Made by a program: the position numbers and the translations under genes. DNA of 64,000 nucleotides from CBDAUN01 sp965200645 (GTDB taxonomy: Bacteria > Pseudomonadota > Gammaproteobacteria > Arenicellales > JAJDZL01). The DNA is taken from NCBI GenBank assembly GCA_965200645.1, contig CBDAUN010000003.1, positions 992,001 through 1,056,000 of the forward strand. The letters are read 5' to 3'. Of the stretch, positions 1-8,556 are shown piece after piece (position 1 is the first letter of the stretch; the number at the start of each line of letters is the position of its first letter). The notes below the pieces were generated by a model. The model was not told the origin of the DNA. It ran no database searches and worked only from the letters and a program-made list of their open reading frames with translations.

Positions 1-261
1 AGTGATTCTTGATTCACCCGGTAAGCCAGGATTTTCCAATATCAACACTCGACGTTCAGCTTGGCTTGCCGTGATCAAATTTCCTGACTCCATTACCAAT
101 GGTCGAACTTCCTCGTAGTGCCATATGGCTGGCTGACATCGAGAAACTGGCTCCGGAGTAACTAGTGAATCCAGTACGGACCACAGGGGGGCCAAATGTT
201 TAGCCGGCAACCGGGAGTAAAACTCATCCAATTGCGATGTTTGAGGAACTTTTGAAGTCAC
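1..261 (-). CDS. Gentisate 1,2-dioxygenase-like cupin, N-terminal part (cut by window edge)
   Basis: Open reading frame of 87 codons running off the left edge of the window. It starts with GTG at 261 because an in-frame TGA lies seven codons upstream and no ATG is available. An AAAGGTGA ribosome site overlaps the stop of the preceding gene, 12 bases away. The visible residues include FYSRLPAKHLAPLW near residue 13 and ERRVLILENPGLPG near residue 70. These match the N-terminus of gentisate 1,2-dioxygenase and its 1-hydroxy-2-naphthoate relatives, which are bicupin Fe(II) ring-cleavage enzymes. The metal-binding cupin core lies outside the window, so ring-cleavage activity cannot be checked. 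It is the last visible gene of the operon that begins at 5510. Confidence 0.8.
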   Translation of the reverse strand, partial: MTSKVPQTSQLDEFYSRLPAKHLAPLWSVLDSLVTPEPVSRCQPAIWHYEEVRPLVMESGNLITASQAERRVLILENPGLPGESRIT

Positions 262-273
262 TTCACTTTTTGT

Positions 274-987
274 TCACCTTTGACCATTCGTCTCAGGAAG
301 CTTCAGTCCAAAGTGATCAACTACGATTTCCCGAATTCGTTCAACATAGTCATTCGCCATGTCTTCGTTAGTTCGTTGCTTGATTCCCCACTTTCGATAG
401 ATTCGATTATTTTCGGAATTCGGCCTGCCAAAAAACTTTCTCATCATCGGGTAATAGTTATTGACGACACCTTGAACATCCCTTTCGCCGTCATTTGTAC
501 TTAAAATTTCCGATGTAAAGTCCAACCCAAACTGCACATGAAATTTTTCTTCCGGCATTGTCATTCGTGCGAGTTTCCTCAGCGGAACAAACTTACAGTG
601 AATCAGATCTTCCACTTGTACAACTTCTGCCATATCAGCCAAAATTTTTATCACACAAAATTCAGTCCAAGAACTTAGATCGAATTCAAAAATTGACAAC
701 GGCTTCTTGTGTTCAGGAGTCATCTGAAAGCCTTCTATGCCCAACTCGGCACCAAGTTCACTAAATCTAACATGATGGCCATATTCTTCCATCGCAATTC
801 TGCAAGTTAGCCATTTTGCGTACGGCGTTGGTGCCAGTTTGACCGCCGGCTCATCAAATACCCTAGCACCATGCAGTTCATTAACTGCATGGCTAATCAC
901 TATTTTTTCTACTGCAATTCGAAACTCTTCCGGGGCTTCTCTGAGTTCTTCTGCTGTAGTTACCTCCGCTCCAGGTTCAATGTTCAT
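274..987 (-). CDS. PaaA/PaaC-like di-iron (ferritin-like) oxygenase subunit
   Basis: A 237-residue protein of the phenylacetic-acid-catabolism (PaaA/PaaC/BoxB-like) ferritin fold. Two carboxylate/histidine motifs of the di-iron centre are visible: EEYGHH at residues 67-72 and PEEKFH at 145-150, spaced as in PaaA. Family members insert one oxygen atom into CoA-thioesters using electrons from a ferredoxin-reductase partner. Such a reductase is encoded two genes upstream (1958-2965), so the pair probably forms the oxygenase. The protein is shorter than PaaA (about 310) and BoxB (about 470). No second PaaA/C-like subunit is visible. It starts at ATG 987, eleven bases after the SDR gene. The substrate is unknown; the neighbouring gentisate-dioxygenase-like gene hints at an aromatic or CoA-activated compound. 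Confidence 0.75.
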   Translation of the reverse strand: MNIEPGAEVTTAEELREAPEEFRIAVEKIVISHAVNELHGARVFDEPAVKLAPTPYAKWLTCRIAMEEYGHHVRFSELGAELGIEGFQMTPEHKKPLSIFEFDLSSWTEFCVIKILADMAEVVQVEDLIHCKFVPLRKLARMTMPEEKFHVQFGLDFTSEILSTNDGERDVQGVVNNYYPMMRKFFGRPNSENNRIYRKWGIKQRTNEDMANDYVERIREIVVDHFGLKLPETNGQR

Positions 988-997
988 TTATTACAAT

Positions 998-1954
998 TCA
1001 AGTTGCAGGTTCAGTGTTAAATTCTTCTAAATCGGTAGTCAATTCAATATAGTCCTTTTCGAAGTACTCTTTAGCGTTTTGACCCAACCCTTCAATACCC
1101 CATTCTTCAGAATCAAGAACAACCTTTTGGACAGGCCGAGGTTGCGAAAAAAGAAATACCTCACGCCCTCTGACCCCGAAAAGTTGACCAGAAATTCCGG
1201 CCCCAGCATCGGAACAAAGCCAAGAAACCACAGTCGCAACACGTTCAGGATCAACCTTCATTGCCCGTTCCTTATATATTGATTGCGCTTCATTTGCAGG
1301 CACAATAGTTTCAGTCACTCTGGAACGAGCGAAGGGCGCAACTGCATTCACCATGATTCCTGAACGTGCCAAGTCCAACGCTACACACCGAGTTAAGCCC
1401 AACAGTCCACTTTTAGCACTCGCATATGAAGATTGACCGAAGTTTCCATAGAATCCTGCAGTGGAGACTATATTGACTACTCTTCCCCAAGTGTATTCGG
1501 ATTCGGATTCCAAAGATACCTTTACCTGTTCTCGAAATATTGGCGAAGCTGCTGCCAAAACATAATATGCCGCAGCTAGATTTACCCTTATCACTTCATC
1601 GAAGTCAGTTGGCTTTGCCTTGAAAATAAAGTGATCACGAAGAATTGCTGCGCAATTCACAACCAAATCGAGCCTTCCCCACCGCTCCTTGGCAAAATTA
1701 ACAGCTCTAGCCGCACCATTTATGGTTGCAATGTCATCGGTGAAGGCTACAGCAGAATCTCCGAGCAGTGCTGCTGTGTTACCAGCAATTTCTGGATCAG
1801 CCCGAGAACCGTCGATACTGACTCCGTTGTCAGCAAGTACAACCTTGCATCCTTGATTTATGAAGTCCTGTGCTATGGCTAGGCCGATGCCACGTGCACC
1901 ACCTGTCACTAACGCTACACGCTGATTTAAATGATTAATTATTGTTGTTGACAC
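998..1954 (-). CDS. SDR-family dehydrogenase, HSD17B4/3-hydroxyacyl-CoA type
   Basis: A 318-residue short-chain dehydrogenase. The Rossmann motif TGGARGIG is at about residues 17-24, the NCAAI segment follows, and the catalytic Ser and Tyr-x3-Lys lie in STAGFYGNFGQSSYASAK. The long C-terminal tail, with VRGREVFLFSQPRP, is typical of SDRs resembling the dehydrogenase domain of peroxisomal multifunctional enzyme 2, which oxidises 3-hydroxyacyl-CoAs. The start is GTG at 1954, touching the stop of the reductase gene, so translation is probably coupled. It likely oxidises a hydroxylated intermediate made by the neighbouring di-iron oxygenase; that role is inferred from context. Confidence 0.8.
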   Translation of the reverse strand: MSTTIINHLNQRVALVTGGARGIGLAIAQDFINQGCKVVLADNGVSIDGSRADPEIAGNTAALLGDSAVAFTDDIATINGAARAVNFAKERWGRLDLVVNCAAILRDHFIFKAKPTDFDEVIRVNLAAAYYVLAAASPIFREQVKVSLESESEYTWGRVVNIVSTAGFYGNFGQSSYASAKSGLLGLTRCVALDLARSGIMVNAVAPFARSRVTETIVPANEAQSIYKERAMKVDPERVATVVSWLCSDAGAGISGQLFGVRGREVFLFSQPRPVQKVVLDSEEWGIEGLGQNAKEYFEKDYIELTTDLEEFNTEPAT

Positions 1955-1957
1955 CGT

Positions 1958-2965
1958 TCAATTCCTGTCAGCTTCGGTAAAGAAAGGATCAGCAAATATT
2001 TGGTTACTGCGGATATGATGCTGCTTCAAAACCTCTACACAACAATCAACCATCTGAGGGGGTCCAGCGAGATATACCTCAACATCGTCAATTGCATTGA
2101 TATCCAAATCCAGAACTTCATGTAGCATACCTGTTCGTCTTTGTGTAACTTCTGTTGGACTAGATAGAACTGGAGTAAATATAAAGTTTTCGTTCTGTTC
2201 CGCTAACTGCTCAAAGATCTCCTTTCTAAAAATGTCACTCTCATCTCGAACACCATGATAGAGATGTAACGAGCGTTGCGGTTTTTCATGAAGAGATTCG
2301 AGTACGATCGGTTGAATGGCGGATAGACCAGAACCACCTGCTAAGGCGAGTATAGGGCCGTTATGCTTTTCACGGTAGTACATGCTGCCAAATGGACCTT
2401 CGATCTGCACGATTTCTTGTGGCTGTAAATATTTGAAAATAAAAGGCGTTACTACACCACCTTCGATATAGCGAATGTAGAATTCTAAATGCTTGTCAGA
2501 GGGTTGACTGGCAATTGAGTATTCACGGCCAGGCAGTCCTTCAAAGTTCACCATGACAAACTGACCCGGAGAGTACATTAATCTTTCACCGTGAAGTATG
2601 GACAGTCTGATACTGATGATATCTGAACTAAGCAACTCTACTTGTTCTACACGAGCATGAATCGACTGTACCGGGTGAACCAGTGAGCCGAGGTCATTAC
2701 TCCAGGAGACATCACAGTGAGACCACGGAACTGCACGGCATGCAAGAATGTAACCGTCGTCGAACTCAGTCTTGGAAAGTGCAAATTCTGAATATGGAGA
2801 CAACTCTACTTCACCCGAATGCAATCGAGACTTGCAGGCGCCACAGTTACCGGATTGGCATCCGTGAGGATAATCAATTCCTGTTGTAAGTGCTGTTTGA
2901 AGAATTGTTGACCCAACTTCGACGCAGATCGTACGTTGCGCCTGTCTGATGTGTACATCAAACAT
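1958..2965 (-). CDS. Ferredoxin-type 2Fe-2S/FAD/NAD(P)H oxidoreductase (oxygenase reductase)
   Basis: A 335-residue electron-transfer protein. An N-terminal plant-type 2Fe-2S domain shows CQSGNCGAC at about 36-44 with a distal Cys near residue 76. An FAD-binding barrel (REYSIAS near 148-154) and an NAD(P)-binding domain (GGSGLSAIQP) follow. The domain order matches PaaE-independent reductases such as those of methane, phenol and ascorbyl-type oxygenases. It passes electrons from NAD(P)H to an oxygenase, most likely the di-iron protein at 274-987. It starts at ATG 2965, 42 bases after the DUF849 gene, within the same operon. Confidence 0.85.
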   Translation of the reverse strand: MFDVHIRQAQRTICVEVGSTILQTALTTGIDYPHGCQSGNCGACKSRLHSGEVELSPYSEFALSKTEFDDGYILACRAVPWSHCDVSWSNDLGSLVHPVQSIHARVEQVELLSSDIISIRLSILHGERLMYSPGQFVMVNFEGLPGREYSIASQPSDKHLEFYIRYIEGGVVTPFIFKYLQPQEIVQIEGPFGSMYYREKHNGPILALAGGSGLSAIQPIVLESLHEKPQRSLHLYHGVRDESDIFRKEIFEQLAEQNENFIFTPVLSSPTEVTQRRTGMLHEVLDLDINAIDDVEVYLAGPPQMVDCCVEVLKQHHIRSNQIFADPFFTEADRN

Positions 2966-3007
2966 TAGTTAAATTATCGGAACTAACGAGATTGACTCTA
3001 CAGCACT

Positions 3008-3895
3008 TTAAACCTGTTTCGTCAGCTTAAATTTTTCTCGCGCCTCTTGTGGGCTAGCTATGCTTGCACCGAGTGATTCCACTAAATCGACCGCCTTCTC
3101 GACAAGCTGTCCATTAGTGGCGAATACGCCTCTTTCTAAATATAAGTTGTCTTCTAGACCGACTCTTACATTACCGCCCAGCAATACGCTTTGTGCCACC
3201 ATCGGCATTTGATTTCTACTGATGCCGAATGCAGTCCAGTTGGCACCTTGCGGCAGCATGTTCACCATCGTTTGCATTGCATCAGTGGTTGCCGGTGCTC
3301 CATATGGAATGCCAAGACATATTTGGTATAGAGGTGGATCTTCGATCAATCCCTCTTCAACCATTTGATTTGCCATCCAAACATGTCCGGTATCAAAAAC
3401 TTCAAGTTCCGGCTTCACGCCCTTTTTCTTAATGTGTTCCGCAGCAATTCGTAAATGATTTGGCGTATTTACCATCAGTAAATTACCTTCTCCAAAGTTC
3501 ATTGTTCCACAGTCCAATGAACAAATTTCAGGCAGAATCGAGTCAATATGAGACACCCGCTCTTCGGGTCGAATAAAATCCGTACCTGGACCCGGGTCGG
3601 TTGGGACTTGATCACCTACAACATAATCACCGCCCATCCCAGTGGTGAGGTTAATTACTACGTCTATGCCGGTTCCTCGGATTCGGTCGACAACTTCATT
3701 AAACGATTTATGGTCGCGGGCACCAGCACCGGTATCTGGGTCTCGTACATGAATATGGACAATAGCTGCACCTGCATTCGCGGCATCAATGCAGGCATCA
3801 GCAATTTGTCCTGGAGTGATCGGCAGGTCTGGATGCTTATGTTGCGTTTCGCCTGCTCCGGTGACTGCACAAGTAACAATTACGTTTTGGTTCAT
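3008..3895 (-). CDS. BKACE (DUF849) beta-keto acid cleavage enzyme
   Basis: A 295-residue TIM-barrel enzyme of the DUF849/BKACE family. The Zn-binding HIHVRDP motif is at about residues 47-53, and a second conserved segment, GGNVRVGLEDN, lies near the C-terminus. Family members condense a beta-keto acid with acetyl-CoA, releasing a CoA-ester and acetoacetate. Known substrates include 3-keto-5-aminohexanoate and dehydrocarnitine. The neighbouring MttB-family gene makes a quaternary-amine keto acid such as dehydrocarnitine attractive, but sequence alone does not decide this. It lies 64 bases after mttB and 42 before the reductase, on the same strand. Confidence 0.88.
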   Translation of the reverse strand: MNQNVIVTCAVTGAGETQHKHPDLPITPGQIADACIDAANAGAAIVHIHVRDPDTGAGARDHKSFNEVVDRIRGTGIDVVINLTTGMGGDYVVGDQVPTDPGPGTDFIRPEERVSHIDSILPEICSLDCGTMNFGEGNLLMVNTPNHLRIAAEHIKKKGVKPELEVFDTGHVWMANQMVEEGLIEDPPLYQICLGIPYGAPATTDAMQTMVNMLPQGANWTAFGISRNQMPMVAQSVLLGGNVRVGLEDNLYLERGVFATNGQLVEKAVDLVESLGASIASPQEAREKFKLTKQV

Positions 3896-3959
3896 TTGTT
3901 TAACCTAGTCAATATTGACGTCTACTATTGGTGCGAATATAAATTGTCTGGCCTAGTTC

Positions 3960-5510
3960 TTAGGAAGCAGTCATGAAGTCGCGATCAAGCCTGATTGGAA
4001 ATTGTTGTCGTAATTCACTATCAACCACATCGCTGACATACCTTGGATAGTGACCAGAAAGAATTTCATCTACCTTGATTTTTGCCCTTTCAATCACATT
4101 GGTTGATCCTTGTTCTACCCACTCTTTCGGACTAGTGCGATCAGCAACATCGGGGTAGACATAGTCCTTTTGCATCAGTCCCATTGTCTGGTCATGCCCA
4201 AGAAAGTGGTTTGGCCCACCGACACAAACATCACGCATCACTTCAATAGAAACTGTTTCATCGCTGACTTCAATCCCACGGACCGTTCGGTTTACCGCAC
4301 CAAGCATGTCGTTATCAATCACAAAACTCTCAAGGCTTACTCCTAACAGACTTGCATGCATTCCGGCAGATTCGTAGACTAGGTTTGCACCGCAGTGACC
4401 GGCGAGTGAGGTCGTATATCCCTTTTCAAATCCAGATTGTGCATCGGGCAACTTGGAGTCTGCCATTCCTGCTGCGATTCCTGTAGGCAAATCGTAGAAT
4501 CTTCCCATTTGTCCACAGGCTGCCATCAATATCGCCTGTTCGCCACTACCGCCGCTCATGGCGCCAGTTCGAAGGTCTGATACAAATGGCCAAATTCCCA
4601 GAATTGAAGGATGCCCCTTCTTAATTAGGTTGACATAAACCAAACCGGCAAGAGTTTCCGCTACTTCTTGAACGACAGCCCCGGCCAACGATGCAGGGCT
4701 TGTTGCACCAGCCTGACCTGCAGCCAAAAGCAAGATCGGCATTCCACCACGAACTGTAGTTTCCAATACAGCACAAGCATCCTCGGCAAATCTTAGTGGC
4801 GGGACAACGAAGCAACAAGAACAACTTACAAATGGCCGTTCTCTCCACTGTTCTTCGCTACCTGCAACCATGTGCAGCATCTCGAGACTCATATCTAGAT
4901 GTTCTGGCAAAACCCAGCTTGAACCGATATGCTTTGAAGTGCCCGAAATGCACGCATAGCAGGTGTTGAAATCTAGTTCCAGGGGAAGCTCCATGTCGCG
5001 AGTGACGATCGGTCGCTGAAAAAAATGAATATGCTCCAAAGAGTCCACCAATCTAGCAATGTCATACAAATCCTTTAAGGTTGAATCGCGATAAACCCGG
5101 GTGTCCGTATCCACAACATGCACTGCGGCACCAGCTGTTCCGAAGTACATTTTGGTGCCGGTTAGCTCTAAATCATGTTTTGGGTCTCGCCCGTGAAGAA
5201 CCATGTCTCGACAAGCATAGGAAATAACATCTTCTACCAATGATCTAGGAAATGTCAGTCTGCCATCATCCTTCAGTTTTCCTCCCGCGGCCGTAATCAA
5301 ATCAATACACGAAGGAATAGCTTGAGAAAGACCAATATTCTCTAGAACATCAAGAACTGCAGTATGGATCCTTTGAACTTGGAGTGGTGTCAATGGCTCG
5401 AAACGTCCGCCATGCATACCGGGGCGTACGGCTTTATCCTCTTCGGCTAATGGTGCTGCACGAATTGCTCTACGTGCTGCTCTGCCGCCCATTCTTTTTA
5501 CTTCAGCCAT
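3960..5510 (-). CDS. MttB-family (non-pyrrolysine) trimethylamine/betaine methyltransferase
   Basis: A 516-residue protein of the trimethylamine methyltransferase MttB family. ATG 5510 is preferred over TTG 5522 because GGAAA lies about eight bases upstream. The frame is open throughout with no internal TAG, so pyrrolysine is not used. This places it with the non-Pyl branch that includes glycine betaine (MtgB), proline betaine and carnitine demethylases. Those enzymes move a methyl group to a corrinoid protein, but no corrinoid protein or activating partner is encoded here, so the methyl acceptor is unknown. The conserved family segment SGTSKHIGSS is visible near residue 200. It is the first gene of the operon that continues to the left window edge. 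Confidence 0.85.
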   Translation of the reverse strand: MAEVKRMGGRAARRAIRAAPLAEEDKAVRPGMHGGRFEPLTPLQVQRIHTAVLDVLENIGLSQAIPSCIDLITAAGGKLKDDGRLTFPRSLVEDVISYACRDMVLHGRDPKHDLELTGTKMYFGTAGAAVHVVDTDTRVYRDSTLKDLYDIARLVDSLEHIHFFQRPIVTRDMELPLELDFNTCYACISGTSKHIGSSWVLPEHLDMSLEMLHMVAGSEEQWRERPFVSCSCCFVVPPLRFAEDACAVLETTVRGGMPILLLAAGQAGATSPASLAGAVVQEVAETLAGLVYVNLIKKGHPSILGIWPFVSDLRTGAMSGGSGEQAILMAACGQMGRFYDLPTGIAAGMADSKLPDAQSGFEKGYTTSLAGHCGANLVYESAGMHASLLGVSLESFVIDNDMLGAVNRTVRGIEVSDETVSIEVMRDVCVGGPNHFLGHDQTMGLMQKDYVYPDVADRTSPKEWVEQGSTNVIERAKIKVDEILSGHYPRYVSDVVDSELRQQFPIRLDRDFMTAS

Positions 5511-5905
5511 TGGCTTTTCCAAATAAAACTACATATATGGTTTCGGTCATTAATGGAAACTCAGTGCAATTTAAATAGTCTGTACAAGTTATTAAATTTT
5601 AAACTTTATGAACGAATTATATTTTTGAAATTACTTCAAAATTCAAATGTGAAAGCAAATTCCATCATCGTGTGCTTTAAAATCAGTTACATAGTTCACT
5701 CAAATGAATTTGGCTGGTCTACGCAGTTCTAGTGAGAGGATTTGGTCAACAAAATCAATTGAAAATACCAACTCCACTTAAGTTTTAAATGTCTTCATCT
5801 TTAATTTTGATCTCGTCATAATAAAGATGCTGTAACTGTTATTGCAACCGTTTCTGTTGCTTCATATCCGTAGGTGCGCGACTTATCAATGCTGTAAAAC
5901 TCGGA
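5511..5905. promoter_or_regulatory. Intergenic region upstream of the mttB operon
   Basis: A gap of about 395 bases between the M24 gene (ends 5906) and mttB (starts 5510), strongly AT-rich in its middle. It should hold the promoter of the mttB operon. A perfect 7-base inverted repeat, TTTTGAA-n5-TTCAAAA, lies at 5623-5641 and could be an operator. No convincing pair of promoter hexamers was found, and no coding relic was seen. Confidence 0.3.
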
Positions 5906-7060
5906 TTAGTGCACGACGATTAAATCAGTATTGTGTCTACTCAACCGCTGTATGCCTTTCTCTGTGACAATCACCGTGTGCCCCAGTGTCATCGCCAACT
6001 GACGTTCGGAATCAAAAAGTATCATGTGAATGAAATAAACCATATTCGGCTTCACAATCATAGAGTTCTCGGCATAGAACATTGGCCAGTCCATCCAGGT
6101 AGGTGCAAACGTGGTACCTAAACTATAACCACATGCATTCATGCGAGAATCCTGAAATCCATGTGCATCCAACACCTGCGCATGTGCATCATATACTTCA
6201 CCAACAGTTCCACCTGGTTTAAGCACCTTTTCGCACGATTCAAGTGCTTCTACGCATGCACGATGCATTTTGATCTGTTGCTTATTTGGTTTTCCTACAA
6301 TTAGGGTTCTCATATGGCAGGCGTGATAATGTCTGTACACGCCTGCAAATTCCAATGTCAACTGATCATTTTCGGATAGACTTCGACGACCGGTGTGGTA
6401 CCTGCACATTAAGGCATTCTCCCCAGATCCTATGATAAATTCGTTGCCCGGATCATCGCCACCGCCACGATAGATGGCAGCGTGCATCGCGGCCAAAATA
6501 TCTCCTTCAAATGCACCTGGTTTGGCCAATAGCATTGCTTCATTCAATGCGTCATCAGCCAATTCAGAGGCTCGATGGACATACTCCAATTCGGCTGGAG
6601 ACTTAACAACACGTAAGGTATTGACTATATCAGACCCATCAAATATGCGACAGTAGTTATCCAGCTTTGATTCTATGCTCTTCCAAACCTGGGCAGTAAG
6701 CCCATAAGCATTTAGTTCCACTCCCAATCTCTTACCAGCACATTGAAAGTCATCAAGCATCTTGATCAGTTCATTGCCTGCATTACTCCCTTCCCGATCT
6801 GTCCAAACTCGAATGTCATCAATGATTGATGTAATTTGTGCCTGCCGTAAATCAGGGGCACGAGTTAATAAAGCATACTTGCCACTGGAATCCAGGTACA
6901 TACACTGAAAGAAGCAGTAACCAAAAGTGTCGTAGCCAGTGAGATAGTACATGGTCTCTTGGCGAAAGATGAGCATTCCGTCAAGCTCTCTTTCGTGGAG
7001 AATGGCTAGGGTGTTATTGATTCGCTGTTCGAATTCGCTCTTAGAAAAGTGAGTTGCCAC
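5906..7060 (-). CDS. M24 family creatinase/ectoine-hydrolase-like protein
   Basis: A 384-residue 'pita-bread' M24 protein with the N-terminal creatinase domain (about 10-160) and the catalytic-type domain (about 165-384). Where metal aminopeptidases carry two Asp ligands, this protein has LEFAGVYRHYHACHMRT, so the usual D..D pair is replaced. This is a hallmark of metal-independent members such as creatinase and ectoine hydrolase (DoeA). The C-terminal TWMDWPMFYAENSM and HMILFDSERQLAMTLG segments look DoeA-like. It probably hydrolyses an amide or cyclic amidine of a small nitrogen compound rather than a peptide. The GTG start at 7060 is supported by AAGG seven bases upstream. It is transcribed toward the mttB operon but separated from it by about 395 bases. 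Confidence 0.75.
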   Translation of the reverse strand: MATHFSKSEFEQRINNTLAILHERELDGMLIFRQETMYYLTGYDTFGYCFFQCMYLDSSGKYALLTRAPDLRQAQITSIIDDIRVWTDREGSNAGNELIKMLDDFQCAGKRLGVELNAYGLTAQVWKSIESKLDNYCRIFDGSDIVNTLRVVKSPAELEYVHRASELADDALNEAMLLAKPGAFEGDILAAMHAAIYRGGGDDPGNEFIIGSGENALMCRYHTGRRSLSENDQLTLEFAGVYRHYHACHMRTLIVGKPNKQQIKMHRACVEALESCEKVLKPGGTVGEVYDAHAQVLDAHGFQDSRMNACGYSLGTTFAPTWMDWPMFYAENSMIVKPNMVYFIHMILFDSERQLAMTLGHTVIVTEKGIQRLSRHNTDLIVVH

Positions 7061-7698
7061 GTGATACCTTAGGTTGAAAATAAGTTAATAAAACTAAGCA
7101 TATCTCAAATATGCAAAGATTAAGCAAGAGTAGCGTAATGATAAGTCGAATTATGCAGCACAGAACTTAAGGAACGTGGCACGTGATTAGATTAAAGCGG
7201 AGATTCGCTTTTTGCTGATCATTGCTAATGCGCTAAGTCATCAGACTAATGAATTTGATTTTTTGATAGATGAGCGCCCGCAAGGTGTGAAAATATTTGT
7301 TCACGACATGTGGATAGGATAATTTGAACTGATTTTGCCGCGTTTGCAAGCACTTTATACATTTTTTGTAAATATATAAAACTCTTAAAATGAATTGATA
7401 AAGTTTTTTCAGAAAAACGAGCACTAAATTACTCAATAACACGTCATTTTATGTCGCATAAAGCAACTGAATGATTGAAACTTAATTCGCGCCAAGATTG
7501 TGATGTTATGTAGACCATAATTCCATTCAACCAATTTAAATACAAATAATTTTGTTGAACTTATTGATTTACTTCCATTAACATACCATCGAACTTTTTG
7601 ACACTTATGCTTGCTCAAGCTAATCATGCCAAGTAATTCATATACAAAGCAACGGTAGTATTTGTAGCAATTGGTAATTTTTAGATTTAACCATTGAT
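7061..7698. other. Intergenic region between divergent M24 and PhyH genes
   Basis: 638 bases, very AT-rich, between two divergently transcribed genes. It must hold both promoters. Short minus-strand open frames (7233-7442 and 7433-7627) have biased, low-complexity translations and no ribosome sites, so I treat them as chance. A six-base hairpin followed by T residues lies at 7194-7213, but no gene on the plus strand would end there. No repeat or RNA gene was recognised. Confidence 0.4.
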
Positions 7699-8532
7699 AT
7701 GACCGATCACTTTACTCAGAAGTCAGTCGATCAATACTATCGAAATGGATTCACACCTTCCTTTCGAGTGCTTTCAGTTGAACAGGCAATTGCCTATCGC
7801 AACAAGCTGGAGGCAGTCGAAGCGGTATTGGGTGAATTGACTGGCGGCAGAAGATTCAAGTGTCACTTGTTGTACAAGTGGGTCTCTGAATTAATTCGTG
7901 AACCTCGTATATTGGATGCTGTTGAAAAAATTCTTGGTCCAAACATATTGTGCTGGGGAACTGACTTTTGGTTAAAAAATGCCCGCTCCGATAAGTTTGT
8001 GTCCTGGCATCAAGACAGCGAGTATTGGGGTATTGACAATGACCGTCTGATCACCGCATGGGTTGCACTATCACCTGCCACAGTTGAAAGTGGATGCATG
8101 AGGATGCTGCCGGGTAGTCACTTGCAGCCGGGACTCGAGCATGAGGATACTTTTCATCCAGATAATATGCTTACTCGTGGCCAGACGATTTCGAACGGCA
8201 TCAATGAAGAAGACGCCGTAAACATTGAAGTTGACACTGGTGAGACTGTGTTGTTTGCCTATCGAATTGCACATGCATCTCACCCCAACAAAAGTGACGA
8301 TCGCCGGATTGGAATTGCCATTCGATATATTTCACCAGAAGCCCGTCAAGTGAAGTCGGACTGGGATACGGCTTCGCTGGTGCGAGGTGAAGACAATACG
8401 GGACATTTTTCTCACGAACCAGTTCCAGAGTTTAACTTCGACCCAGTCACTGTGGAATTTCACACTAGGGCAACTGAAAACCTCCGTGAAATTCTATATT
8501 CCGGTACTGGTTTGACCGAACACCGAACCTAA
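7699..8532 (+). CDS. Phytanoyl-CoA dioxygenase (PhyH) family Fe(II)/2-oxoglutarate oxygenase
   Basis: A 277-residue PhyH-family protein. The iron-binding HxD motif is visible in SWHQDSEYWG (about 98-107). The distal His lies in RIAHASHPN, followed by the 2-oxoglutarate-binding Arg region RRIGIAIRYI. Family members hydroxylate small molecules, including amino acids and ectoine. The sequence does not look like ectoine hydroxylase EctD. It is followed 24 bases later by an ornithine-cyclodeaminase-family gene on the same strand, suggesting a two-gene unit acting on an amino-acid-like substrate. The ATG at 7699 lacks a clear ribosome site. Confidence 0.85.
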   Translation: MTDHFTQKSVDQYYRNGFTPSFRVLSVEQAIAYRNKLEAVEAVLGELTGGRRFKCHLLYKWVSELIREPRILDAVEKILGPNILCWGTDFWLKNARSDKFVSWHQDSEYWGIDNDRLITAWVALSPATVESGCMRMLPGSHLQPGLEHEDTFHPDNMLTRGQTISNGINEEDAVNIEVDTGETVLFAYRIAHASHPNKSDDRRIGIAIRYISPEARQVKSDWDTASLVRGEDNTGHFSHEPVPEFNFDPVTVEFHTRATENLREILYSGTGLTEHRT

Positions 8533-8556
8533 CTTCATTCCGACTTCTAATATTCA

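Noticed and set aside
3960..5510. Pyrrolysine-containing MttB
   Set aside because: No in-frame TAG in the gene; the frame is open from start to the normal stop.
7194..7213. Six-base hairpin followed by five T residues, terminator-like
   Set aside because: No plus-strand gene ends before it, and it sits between divergent genes.
7233..7627. Two overlapping minus-strand open frames of 64-69 codons in the gap between the M24 and PhyH genes
   Set aside because: Low-complexity, AT-driven translations, no ribosome sites, no recognisable motif; likely chance frames.
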